A model generated the notes under the pieces. It was not told where the DNA came from. It worked only from the letters and a program-made list of their open reading frames with translations, and did not search any database. From JADGGV01 sp035715725 (GTDB taxonomy: Bacteria > Gemmatimonadota > Gemmatimonadetes > Longimicrobiales > RSA9), in NCBI GenBank assembly GCA_035715725.1, contig DASTKT010000144.1, positions 1 through 23,993 of the forward strand: 23,993 bases of DNA, in the 5' to 3' direction. Positions 1 to 6,492 of this stretch are shown here, in pieces. The translations under genes and the position numbers were made by a program. How positions within the stretch are numbered: position 1 is the first letter of the stretch; each line of letters begins with the position of its first letter.

Positions 1-222
1 GGTGGGGGTCCAGGAGTCGTGGCCCTCCGTCGCGGACTCCTGGAGCATCAGCGCCGCGCCGCCCCCCGCGAGCCAGCACCAGCGGATCTTTCCGTCGACG
101 ACCCATTGGTGCTCGATCGTGAAGCCGAGCCCGTCCACGTAGTAGCGGAGCGAGCGCGCCATGCTGGACACGCACAGGAAGGGGACGACGGCGGTGACGT
201 CGTCCAGGGGGCTCGAGGGCAT
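1..222 (-). CDS. VOC (glyoxalase/bleomycin-resistance fold) protein, N-terminal part
   Basis: Reading the minus strand from an ATG at 222 gives 74 open codons that run off the left window edge, so the C-terminus is missing. The protein begins MPSSPLDDVTAVVPFLCVSS and continues with a helix containing ARSLRYYVDGLGF, then WVVDGKIRWCWLAGGGAAL and MLQES. This is the usual first beta-alpha-beta-beta-beta module of the vicinal-oxygen-chelate superfamily: a PFL-V strand, a helix with S..YY...LGF, then strands ending in L-M-L-Q. Such proteins are small cytosolic dimers that act as glyoxalases, dioxygenases or drug-binding resistance proteins. The substrate cannot be told from this half, and the second metal-binding module is not present. 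No convincing Shine-Dalgarno precedes the ATG, and an in-frame GTG lies at 249-247, so the start is not certain. It reads in the same direction as the DUF839 gene but is separated from it by 224 bases and a hairpin, so it is probably not in the same operon. Confidence 0.72.
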   Translation of the reverse strand, partial: MPSSPLDDVTAVVPFLCVSSMARSLRYYVDGLGFTIEHQWVVDGKIRWCWLAGGGAALMLQESATEGHDSWTPT

Positions 223-396
223 CGGGCGACCGGAGGACTGTCGGTACACGTAGAGAAGCGCTGGAAACGTTGGGACAAGGTGCTCCCGAGTGCTCGCATG
301 GTCAAGGTTACTGTGGGAGCGGGGCTGCGGAACAGACGGGGACCTTCGACGAGCGGGTTGGACGACGCGCCTGCGGTCGACCGCGGTCCGGGGTTG

Positions 397-428
397 CGGC
401 ACCCGGCGCAACGCGGCGCCGGGTGCCG
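397..428 (-). terminator. GC hairpin downstream of the DUF839 gene
   Basis: A perfect 13-bp stem (397-409 with 416-428) encloses the 6-base loop AACGCG. It starts 18 bases after the stop codon of the minus-strand DUF839 gene. No T-tract follows, so it may be a Rho-assisted or RNA 3'-end-stabilising stem rather than a classic intrinsic terminator. A short palindrome, GCGGTCGACCGC, lies next to it at 373-384. The rest of the 224-base gap to the VOC gene shows nothing clear. Confidence 0.5.
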
Positions 429-446
429 GAACGTGGGGAGGGGGAG

Positions 447-1739
447 CTACTTCGCCCCCGTCACCGCGAGCGCGAGGTCGACGCCGTCGCCGCCGCGGTG
501 CTGGATGTTGACGTACAGGGTGTGGCCGCCCTGGTCGAAGTAGATGCCGGTCGGCTCGGCATCGCAGTCGGTCAGCGACGCGAAGCGGGCGACGGTGGCG
601 GCCGCCTGGAGCGCGCCGCCGGCGGATGGCGTCGCGACCCAGATGTCGTCGCCGGTGGTCTTGCCGCTGCCGCCGTTGAAGTTGCCGCCCGGGTCCTCGG
701 TGATGAAGAGGTTGCCGGCGGCGTCGAGCGCGAGGTTGTCGGGCATCGTGAAGGCGGAGGTCGTGTTCAGGCCGGGCTTCACGTAGTCGTAGACGTACGC
801 GCTGGCGTGGTCGGCGCCGCCCCGCGGCTCGCGCAGGTCGACGGCCAGCACGCGGTGCTCGCTCGTGACGGCGACGAAGAGCGTCTGCGCGCCGGCGTTC
901 CCCGTGCTCGTCGCGATCTCCACGTCCTCGGGCCGGCCGTAGGTCGTGGCGCCGACGGCCGCGGCGGCGGCGTCGGAGTCGTTGCCGAAGGCGACGAGGT
1001 CGACCGGCACCCACTCGGCCTCGCCCGTCTTCGCGGCGTTCGGCGCGAGCAGCCGGAGCGCGTAGAGCCGCCCGCTGGAGAGGTCGTTCCGGCGGTCGGG
1101 CACGAAGCGGAAGATGTGGCCGTTACCGGTCTCCGAGATGCCGTAGAGGCTGCCCTGCGCGTCGAAGCGCAGCCCCTCGTGGGCGCGGAGGCCGAACGCG
1201 GGGACGGCGTGCCAGGCGCCGGTCCGCGGATCGACCTCGAGGACGCGGCCGCCGCTCCGCTCCTCGCCGATGAGCAGCGTGCCCCACGGCGTCCAGACGA
1301 TGCCGTCCAGGCTCCCCCAGCTCGGGTCCGTGGCCAGCACCCGCGTGGTCGAGGTCCGCAGGTCGGTCACGATGACCTGCCCGTTGCTCCCGATCTCCGT
1401 CGTGCGGTAGAGGTAGCGTCCGGCGTCGGGGCCGGTCTCGTTCAGCGTGTTCATGTCCCAGTTGCCGAGCGAGCCGCCATCGCCCTCGCGGGCGACGATG
1501 GTCTGCCGGAAGCCGGCGGGGAGGGCCAGCGGCGCGGCCGCGTCGCCGCCCGAGACCGTGCAGGTGAAGGACGAGGCGAGGGGCTCGAAGTCGAGCGAGC
1601 CGCTCTTCAGCAGGGCGGCGGAGACGCGCGGCGGCTGCGCGATCTCGGGGCGGACGGCGTCGCGCTCGCATGCGGCGGCGACGACGGCGGTGGCGAGCAT
1701 GCCGATCTCGAGGATCCGCGGATGGCGCGGACGAACCAT
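447..1739 (-). CDS. DUF839 / PhoX-like beta-propeller lipoprotein
   Basis: The product has 430 residues from ATG 1739. This start follows a GGGAGG Shine-Dalgarno and yields an N-terminus of lipoprotein type: Arg/His-rich residues 1-8, a hydrophobic stretch from 9, and AAAC with Cys24 as the likely lipidated residue. The frame stays open upstream to 1832, but that extension would bury the signal peptide. Family landmarks in order are GNWDMNTLNE near residue 90, LDGIVWTPWGTLLIGEE, HEGLRFDAQGSLYGISE, GRPEDVEIAT, MPDNLALDAAGNLFITEDPGG, and close to the end EPTGIYFDQGGHTLYVNIQH. This is the signature of DUF839/PhoX-like proteins, secreted beta-propellers that include Ca/Fe-dependent alkaline phosphatases. 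Phosphatase activity is known for PhoX but is not shown for this branch. It follows the cytochrome c gene on the same strand, but a strong hairpin between them argues for separate or attenuated transcription. A generic SMP-30-like propeller is the alternative, though the RPEDVE and FVNIQH-type motifs favour DUF839. Confidence 0.8.
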   Translation of the reverse strand: MVRPRHPRILEIGMLATAVVAAACERDAVRPEIAQPPRVSAALLKSGSLDFEPLASSFTCTVSGGDAAAPLALPAGFRQTIVAREGDGGSLGNWDMNTLNETGPDAGRYLYRTTEIGSNGQVIVTDLRTSTTRVLATDPSWGSLDGIVWTPWGTLLIGEERSGGRVLEVDPRTGAWHAVPAFGLRAHEGLRFDAQGSLYGISETGNGHIFRFVPDRRNDLSSGRLYALRLLAPNAAKTGEAEWVPVDLVAFGNDSDAAAAAVGATTYGRPEDVEIATSTGNAGAQTLFVAVTSEHRVLAVDLREPRGGADHASAYVYDYVKPGLNTTSAFTMPDNLALDAAGNLFITEDPGGNFNGGSGKTTGDDIWVATPSAGGALQAAATVARFASLTDCDAEPTGIYFDQGGHTLYVNIQHRGGDGVDLALAVTGAK

Positions 1740-1878
1740 GGGGCCTCCCGTGTCGGGGTGATGGTCGACTGCGCCGGAAGGATCGCCCGCGCCCGTCACG
1801 GCCCAGGGGGGTGGGCCGAATCCGATGCGCAACGGATCGGTCGCGCTCGGGCGGCGGGAGGCTCGGCCCCCGAACGAA

Positions 1879-1910
1879 CCGCGGGCCGGCGCTCTCGCGC
1901 CGGCCCGCGG
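1879..1910 (-). terminator. Perfect 14-bp GC hairpin after the cytochrome c gene
   Basis: 1879-1892 pairs perfectly with 1897-1910 around a 4-base loop. On the minus strand the loop reads GAGA, a GNRA tetraloop, which gives a very stable RNA hairpin. It begins 24 bases after the cytochrome c stop codon and is followed on that strand by TTCGTTCG, only weakly T-rich. It separates the cytochrome gene from the DUF839 gene, 195 bases apart. Termination is likely but the U-tract is poor. Confidence 0.62.
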
Positions 1911-1934
1911 AGGGCCGCGGAATCCCGCCGCGGT

Positions 1935-2771
1935 CTAGCGCCGGCCGCCGCCGTTCGGGCGGGCGGCGCCGTCGGTCGCCCTCGTCAGCTCGTCCACGCG
2001 GCGCTTCGCGGCGCGGTTGTCGGGGGCCAGCTCGAGCACCTTGCGGTAGCTCTCGAGCGCGTGCGCCTTGTCGCCACCCTGGAGGTAGAGGTCGCCCATG
2101 GCGAGGTAGGAGCCGACGTCGCCCGGATAGAATTCCGTGTTCAGCTTCAGGAACTCGAGCGCTTCGGGGGCGCGCTTGCTCGCGGCGAGGCGGCGCGACA
2201 GCTCGATCAGGCGCGGCGGCTCGAAGTCGAATACGCCGCTGCCGTAGTAGCGCTGGCGCAGGTCGCGGTACTGCTGCACCGCGGCGGCGAGCCCCGCCCG
2301 GTCGAGCGCGATGGCGAGCGTGTCCTCCAGCGTGCGCGGCACCTTCAGGCCGTGGTGGCAGGTGACGCACTGCACGCGGATCGCCGGATCGGTCCGGCTC
2401 GGCACCTTCGTCAGCAGGTCGTCGTTGATCTGCGCGACCATGCGCAGCATCGCGCGCGCCTTCTGCTTCTCCGTCTTCGCGTCGGACCTGAAGTCGAGCG
2501 GCTCGGGCCCTCCGGGCGCGCCGGCCGAGCCCGCCTTCATCTCGTGGCAGTGCTGGCAGCGCACGCCCAGCGCGGACGAGAAGCCGCGCATGGTCTCCAC
2601 CAGCTCCGCCTTCGTGATGTTCTTCGGCAGCACCTTCAGGTTCACGAACGTGTCCGGGACCTGCGCCCGCGCGGGCGCGGCGAGCGCCAGCGCGAGGAGC
2701 GCGAGTGCGACGGCCGGCACGTACGCGGACGCGGGACGGCGCCCGCGCCGCCCGAAGGGGTTCCCATTCAT
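1935..2771 (-). CDS. Dihaem cytochrome c, photosynthetic-reaction-centre-cytochrome type, with C-terminal TPR
   Basis: The product has 278 residues from ATG 2771, with GAGGT just upstream. A Sec signal peptide (Arg-rich residues 8-12, hydrophobic 18-34, likely cut at ARA|Q after 36) places it in the periplasm. Two haem c sites are visible: CQHCH at 72-76 and CVTCH at 135-139. Each is preceded by a helix with a Met that could be the sixth ligand (Met61; Met108 or Met111), the layout of the reaction-centre cytochrome subunit family (CytoC_RC). That family also occurs in non-phototrophic Gemmatimonadota and Acidobacteriota, where it is thought to take part in electron transfer. Residues from about 205 form one or two TPR units (PGDVGSYLAMGDLYLQGGDKAHALESYRKVLEL, split here only for description, contains the typical G-D and A-L-E-Y spacing), suggesting a docking surface. 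The tail is Arg/Gly/Pro-rich. No photosynthesis gene is nearby, so a phototrophic role is not supported. Confidence 0.88.
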   Translation of the reverse strand: MNGNPFGRRGRRPASAYVPAVALALLALALAAPARAQVPDTFVNLKVLPKNITKAELVETMRGFSSALGVRCQHCHEMKAGSAGAPGGPEPLDFRSDAKTEKQKARAMLRMVAQINDDLLTKVPSRTDPAIRVQCVTCHHGLKVPRTLEDTLAIALDRAGLAAAVQQYRDLRQRYYGSGVFDFEPPRLIELSRRLAASKRAPEALEFLKLNTEFYPGDVGSYLAMGDLYLQGGDKAHALESYRKVLELAPDNRAAKRRVDELTRATDGAARPNGGGRR

Positions 2772-2941
2772 GAGCGACCTCGCCGGGTGAGTTCTGGGAG
2801 CGGCAGACGGCGGAAGGAGCCGAGCGACGCTCCGTCGCGCCACGGGAGGAATACGCCGCGCCGCCGTTCGGATCCCGGCGGCCGGGCGCGCGGGCCCGCG
2901 CCATTGGGCCGAATCCGCGCGCCGGGCCCCGAAAAGGAAGG

Positions 2942-2971
2942 CGGAGCGGGGCCTCGTAGGGCCCCGCTCCG
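2942..2971 (-). terminator. Intrinsic-terminator-like hairpin upstream of the cytochrome c gene
   Basis: 2942-2953 pairs with 2960-2971 (12 bp, loop of 6). Read on the minus strand the stem is followed by CCTTCCTTTTC, the most T-rich tail of any hairpin in the window. It lies 171 bases before the cytochrome c start and is oriented to stop transcription toward that gene. It is therefore either a leader attenuator or the end of a short transcript starting between 2972 and 3285. Confidence 0.55.
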
Positions 2972-3136
2972 TGAGTGGAGAGTGCTTCACGCGCTCTTGG
3001 CGGGGGATGCCGCACATCGCCCCGCGCCGCGATTCGCAAGGGAACCATATCGGCTCCCACCGCCTCCCAGCGACGGCCGGGGGGCGAGGCGACGGATGGT
3101 TGGGCCGGACGCCGACCACCGGGGACGAAACGCCGG

Positions 3137-3163
3137 GCGGACGGATGTGGCGCACCCGTCCGC
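3137..3163. promoter_or_regulatory. 27-base dyad upstream of the SDR gene, possible operator
   Basis: The outer arms GCGGACGG (3137-3144) and CCGTCCGC (3156-3163) are perfect inverted repeats. Pairing continues inward with TG/CA and G/C around a centre at 3150, with one mismatch and one G-T pair. The dyad sits 7 bases before the possible -10 box TATGAT, where a repressor or activator of the SDR gene could bind. It could equally be only an RNA hairpin. Confidence 0.35.
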
Positions 3164-3169
3164 ATCGGC

Positions 3170-3175
3170 TATGAT
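3170..3175 (+). promoter_or_regulatory. Possible -10 element for the SDR gene
   Basis: TATGAT is one of the few AT-rich hexamers in the region and lies 110 bases before the SDR start. No good -35 box is found 16-18 bases upstream (that position falls in the 27-base dyad), so the call is tentative. Confidence 0.3.
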
Positions 3176-3285
3176 TGCCGCCCTCCCGGCCGGACGCGCG
3201 ACGGCCGCCGGGGCGAAGATGCCGGGGCGCGCCGGAGGCGGGCCGTCCGCCCCGCCGCGACGACCCGCCAGCCAGGAGATGACCC

Positions 3286-3990
3286 ATGGAAGCACGTCAG
3301 GTGGCGATCGTGACCGCGGCGGGGAAGGGGATCGGCGCCGCCTGCGCCACCGAGCTCGCCGCCCGCGGCTACGCCGTCGCGCTCATGTCCCGCTCCGACG
3401 AGGCCGAGGCGCTGGCGCGCCGGCTCGGCGGCGTCGGCGTCGTCGGGGACGTGACGCGCCCCGCCGACCTCGAGCGCCTCGTCGCCGCCACGCTCGACGC
3501 GTACGGCCGCGTCGACGCCGTCGTCAACAACACCGGCCACCCCGCGAAGGGGGAGCTGCTCGAGATCTCCGACGAGGACTGGCACCAGGGGCTCGATCTC
3601 CTCGTGCTCAGCGTCGTCCGCCTCGCCCGGCTCGTCACGCCCGTCATGGCGAGGCAGGGCGGCGGCGCGATCGTCAACATCTCCAGCTTCGTCGCCGTCG
3701 AGCCCGGCATCGGGCGGCCGGTCTCCGCCGCCATGCGCGCCGCGCTCGGCGCCGTCACCAAGGAGTACGCCGACCGCTACGCCACCGCCGGCATCCGCAT
3801 GAACAGCGTGCTCCCCGGCTTCGTCGACAGCCACCCCGTAGGCGACGACGTGCTCGCCTCCATCCCGATGGGCCGCGCCGGAACGCTCGCGGAGCTGGCG
3901 CGCACCGTCGCATTCCTCCTTTCGCCGGACGCGGCGTACATCACCGGGCAGAGCGTGCGCATGGATGGCGGGCTGACGCGGTCGATCTGA
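3286..3990 (+). CDS. SDR-family oxidoreductase homologue with altered catalytic residues
   Basis: The product has 234 residues. ATG 3286 is preceded by AGGAG at a spacing of 7. It has a single Rossmann-fold domain over its whole length: TAAGKGIG (10-17) is the nucleotide-binding TGxxxGxG motif, SR at 35-36 hints at NADP(H), GDV at 54-56 and NNTG (81-84) are classical SDR landmarks, and ITGQSVRMDGGLTRS closes the fold near the C-terminus. The expected active-site Ser is present in NISS (131-134). The usual YxxxK is replaced by S147-A-A-M-R151, and the alpha-F Asn appears replaced by Leu106. A subset of annotated SDRs ending PMGR...GYITGQ...DGGITRS shows a similar change, so this looks like a subfamily trait rather than a sequencing error. 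The protein may bind a dinucleotide and reduce by another mechanism, or act as a sensor. It stands alone, with no operon partner. Confidence 0.85.
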   Translation: MEARQVAIVTAAGKGIGAACATELAARGYAVALMSRSDEAEALARRLGGVGVVGDVTRPADLERLVAATLDAYGRVDAVVNNTGHPAKGELLEISDEDWHQGLDLLVLSVVRLARLVTPVMARQGGGAIVNISSFVAVEPGIGRPVSAAMRAALGAVTKEYADRYATAGIRMNSVLPGFVDSHPVGDDVLASIPMGRAGTLAELARTVAFLLSPDAAYITGQSVRMDGGLTRSI

Positions 3991-4278
3991 GCGGGCGGCG
4001 CAGCCTTCGCGCGCGGCCGCAGGTCCAACAACAGCGTTTTCACCGCAGAGGCGCAGAGTACGCCGAGGGGATAACGGCGTCACGCCGGCCACCGGCGTAC
4101 GCCGGATCTGACATCAAGAAATGATGCGCCATCCCGGCGAGCTTCCGGTGCCCGGCACTCCTCTGTGCCCTCTGCGCCTCTGCGGTGAACACGCCGTCGA
4201 TCCGTTCCCGTCCGAGCGAGGCTGCCGGATCGAAACGGGGGGCGGCGTCGCATCCTCGTGTCCGGTCGTCGTTTAATA
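3991..4278. other. Intergenic region with dispersed-repeat inverted pair
   Basis: No gene is visible between the SDR stop and the efflux promoter. The stretch is dominated by the inverted repeat at 4039-4189 and by a GGCGTACGCC-type short palindrome around 4094-4104. The base composition becomes more mixed than in the genes, and long open frames crossing it show no family features. Confidence 0.6.
4039..4189. repeat. Inverted pair of a 20-base dispersed-repeat motif
   Basis: TTCACCGCAGAGGCGCAGAG at 4039-4058 is repeated as its exact reverse complement at 4170-4189, enclosing 111 bases. The motif has internal near-repeats (CGCAGAGGCGCAGAG; CTCTGTGCCCTCTGCGCCTCTGCGG on the right), so each arm is a degenerate short tandem. 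Pairing continues imperfectly for about ten bases inside the perfect arms. Sequences of this kind, with CTCTGCG-(C/T)-CTCTGCGGTGA, recur in intergenic DNA of many unrelated bacteria. The function is unknown; at RNA level the pair would form a long stem-loop at the end of the SDR transcript. Confidence 0.75.
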
Positions 4279-4298
4279 CGTTCAGTATTGACTGAACG
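4279..4298. promoter_or_regulatory. Palindromic operator candidate over the efflux-operon -35 box
   Basis: CGTTCAGT (4279-4286) and ACTGAACG (4291-4298) form a perfect 8-bp inverted repeat with the spacer ATTG. The -35 hexamer lies inside it. A second overlapping palindrome, AATAC-GTTCA-GTATT (4275-4289), shares its left half. Position and symmetry fit a dimeric winged-helix repressor, most simply the GbsR/MarR product of the first gene. Confidence 0.6.
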
Positions 4299-4316
4299 CA
4301 GCGGCCGTGCTATATA
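4288..4316 (+). promoter_or_regulatory. Sigma-70-type promoter of the RND efflux operon
   Basis: TTGACT (4288-4293), a 17-base spacer and TATATA (4311-4316) make a near-consensus housekeeping promoter, by far the clearest in the window. Transcription would start near 4322-4324. That is downstream of the in-frame GTG at 4307 and about 30 bases before the GTG at 4352, so it decides the regulator start. Confidence 0.75.
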
Positions 4317-4351
4317 CGGCGCTCCACGAACCCCGGGGGAGGAGCGCGGCG

Positions 4352-4810
4352 GTGCACGATCCGGAGACGCACTTCATCGAGCAGCTCGGGCTGGTGGCCG
4401 AGGAAGACGGGATGCCGCGCATCGCGGGGCGGATGCTGGGCTACCTGATGCTGCACGCGGGGACGCATTCGCTGGACGCGCTGGCGGAGGTGCTCCAGGT
4501 GAGCAAGGCGAGCGTGAGCACGAACGCGCGGCTGCTGGAGCGGATGGGGTTGATCGTGCGGACGTCGCTTCCGGGGGACCGGCGGGACTTCTACGAGCTG
4601 CCGGATGGGCAGTGGGGCGGCTTCTTCGCGGTGGTCAAGCGGAAGCTGGAGCGGATGCAGGGGCTGCTGGGCGTGGCGGCGGCGCAGGTGTCGCCGGCGA
4701 AGGCGCGGCGGCTGGAGGAGGCGCGGCGGTTCTACGCGTTCCTGCTGGAGGACCTGGACGGGAAGATCTGCCGGTGGCGGGAGCGCCGGCGTGGAGATTC
4801 GGAGGGGTGA
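4352..4810 (+). CDS. GbsR/MarR-family winged-helix transcriptional regulator
   Basis: The product has 152 residues, starting at GTG 4352. The start is chosen because GGAGGAG lies 7 bases upstream and because the earlier in-frame GTG (4307) overlaps the promoter region. The protein begins HDPETHFIEQLGLVAEEDGMPRIAGRMLGYLML, the usual N-terminal dimerisation helix of GbsR-like proteins. The helix-turn-helix is SLDALAEVLQVSKASVST followed by ARLLERMGLI (about 39-67), and the wing contains TSLPGDRRDFYEL. The C-terminal helices are Arg/Lys-rich. It is the first gene of the efflux operon, one base before the TolC gene, and its promoter carries a palindrome, so autorepression and control of the pump are the natural reading. 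The inducer is unknown. A general MarR protein is the alternative name; both share the fold. Confidence 0.88.
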   Translation: MHDPETHFIEQLGLVAEEDGMPRIAGRMLGYLMLHAGTHSLDALAEVLQVSKASVSTNARLLERMGLIVRTSLPGDRRDFYELPDGQWGGFFAVVKRKLERMQGLLGVAAAQVSPAKARRLEEARRFYAFLLEDLDGKICRWRERRRGDSEG

Positions 4811-4811
4811 G

Positions 4812-6437
4812 ATGAGACGGATGGACGGGAGCGGGCCGCGAGCCGGGCGAGTGATGCCGGGGCTGCTGGCGCCGGCGCTGGCGCTGGCGCTGGTCGGGGC
4901 CGGCGCGGCGGAGGCCGGGGCGCAGGCGGCGACGCGAGCGCCGGTGCGCGAGCCGGGCGCGGCGGGGGCGCCGAGCGCGGCGAGGCCATCGTCGCCGGCG
5001 TCGGCGTCGTCGCCTGCGAACGGAGCCGTCGGGGCGCCGGCGGACACGCTGGTGCTCAGCGTTTCGGACGCGGTGTCGTGGGCGCTGGAGCGGGGGGAGG
5101 AAGTGCAGCTGGCGCGGGCGCAGGTGGAGCTGGCGGAGTCGCAGATCAAGGACGCGCGGGCGGCGGCGCTGCCGCAGCTCAGCGCGAACCTGGGGTACAC
5201 GCGGACGTTCGCGTCGCAGTTCGATACGGGCGGGTCGTTCACGCTGCCGGACTCGCTGAAGTTCAGCCCGGACAGCACGGCGACGCTGGCGGAGCGGGTG
5301 AGCTACCTGGAGAGGCGGACGCCGTCGGCGGGGCTGGGCGGGCTGGGCTCGCTGTTCGGCGACCTGCCGTTCGGGCGGGAGAACGCGTACACGGCGACCG
5401 CGAGCTTCTCGCAGCTCCTGTACTCGGGCGGGCGGATGGGGGCGGCGCTGGACGTGGCGGAGGAGTACCGGGACGTGGCGGGGCTGCAGCTGCGGGAGCA
5501 GCGGGCGGAGACGGAGCTGGCGGTGCGGACGGCGTACTACCATGCGCTGCTGGCGGGGGAGCTGGAGCGGATCGCGGACGCGGCGGTGCGGCAGGCGGAG
5601 GACTTCCTGGCGCAGGAGCGGCTGCGGGAGAAGTCGGGCGCGGCGGCGGAGCTGGACGTGCTGCGCGCGGAGGTGGCGCTGGAGAACCTGAAGCCGCAGC
5701 TCGTGCAGGCGCGGAACGCGGCGGAGCTGGCGACCCTGGACCTGCGCCGGCTGGTGAACGCGCCGGCGGGGCGGCCGCTGAAGCTGACGACGCCGCTGGA
5801 GGCGCCGCCCTCGGCGGAGCTGGCCGAGGCGGCGGCGCCGCCGGAGACGTGGCTCGGCCGGCGGGCGGCGGTGGAGGCGGCGGACCGCACGGTGCGCATG
5901 CGGGAGCTGGGGGTGAAGATCGCACGGGGGAGCTTCCTGCCGTCGGTCTCGCTGCGCATGAACTACGGGCGGCTCGCGTATCCGACCCAGGCGTTCCGGC
6001 TCCAGGGCGACTGGCGCACGGACTGGACGGCGGGGCTGTCGGTGGAGCTGCCGATCTTCGACGGGCTGCGGCGGAACGCGCAGCTCGACCAGGCGCACGC
6101 GGAGCTGGACGCGGCGCGGCTGCAGCTCGCGCAGCTGCGGGAGGGCGTGCAGCTCCAGTACGAGCAGGCGCGGGGGGAGCGGGAGCGCGCGGCGGCCACG
6201 ATCGCTGCGCGGCAGAAGAACGTGACGCAGGCGCAGCGGGTCTACGACCTGACGGTGCTGCGCTACGACAAGGGGCTGGCGACGCAGCTCGAGGTGAACG
6301 ATGCGCGCCTGGCCCTGCTCCAGGCCCGCACGAACCTCGCCCAGGCGCTCGCGGATTACTACATCGCGGAAGCGACGGTGACCCGGGCGGTGGGCGGCGG
6401 CGAGGGTGCCGCCCCGGCCGGGCGTGGAAGGCGCTGA
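4812..6437 (+). CDS. TolC-family outer-membrane efflux channel
   Basis: The product has 541 residues; ATG 4812 has GGAGG 6 bases upstream and follows the regulator stop by one base. The signal peptide is long (positively charged start, hydrophobic 17-30, likely cut near AGAQA about residue 39), and M15 is a possible alternative start. An Ala/Pro/Ser-rich linker (about 40-76) comes next. Two OEP repeats follow. The first opens with LSVSDAVSWALERGEEVQLA and contains ALPQLSANLGYTR and FSQLLYSGG; the second contains FLPSVSLRMNYG, VELPIFDGLRRNAQLD and the long coiled helices ending in YDKGLATQLEVNDARLALLQ and ARTNLAQALADYYIAEA. Each repeat gives two beta-strands of the barrel and two periplasmic helices, so a trimer makes the export duct. 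The C-terminus is Gly/Arg-rich. It forms the outer-membrane part of the tripartite pump with the next two genes. Confidence 0.92.
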   Translation: MRRMDGSGPRAGRVMPGLLAPALALALVGAGAAEAGAQAATRAPVREPGAAGAPSAARPSSPASASSPANGAVGAPADTLVLSVSDAVSWALERGEEVQLARAQVELAESQIKDARAAALPQLSANLGYTRTFASQFDTGGSFTLPDSLKFSPDSTATLAERVSYLERRTPSAGLGGLGSLFGDLPFGRENAYTATASFSQLLYSGGRMGAALDVAEEYRDVAGLQLREQRAETELAVRTAYYHALLAGELERIADAAVRQAEDFLAQERLREKSGAAAELDVLRAEVALENLKPQLVQARNAAELATLDLRRLVNAPAGRPLKLTTPLEAPPSAELAEAAAPPETWLGRRAAVEAADRTVRMRELGVKIARGSFLPSVSLRMNYGRLAYPTQAFRLQGDWRTDWTAGLSVELPIFDGLRRNAQLDQAHAELDAARLQLAQLREGVQLQYEQARGERERAAATIAARQKNVTQAQRVYDLTVLRYDKGLATQLEVNDARLALLQARTNLAQALADYYIAEATVTRAVGGGEGAAPAGRGRR

Positions 6438-6492
6438 TCCCATGACACCGAACACGATCGGGGAGCGGATCCCCGTTGACCTCGAGGCGACG

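Larger units (their letters stand above)
2772..3285. other. Divergent intergenic region with regulatory structure and no gene
   Basis: These 514 bases separate the minus-strand cytochrome c gene from the plus-strand SDR gene. Open frames cross it on both strands but show no family resemblance, and their composition is what GC-rich non-coding DNA gives. It contains a terminator-like hairpin (2942-2971), a 27-base dyad (3137-3163) and a possible -10 box (3170-3175), annotated separately. I looked for tRNA-like T-arm motifs and found none. Confidence 0.6.

Noticed and set aside
2972..3285. tRNA gene ending at the orphan terminator
   Set aside because: No GTTCRANNC T-arm motif and no cloverleaf pairing could be found on either strand.
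270..4124. A 1284-codon plus-strand open frame over the minus-strand genes and the SDR gene
   Set aside because: Its translation is Arg/Gly/Ala-rich with no family motifs, and it overlaps three recognised genes in other frames; stop codons are rare at this GC content.
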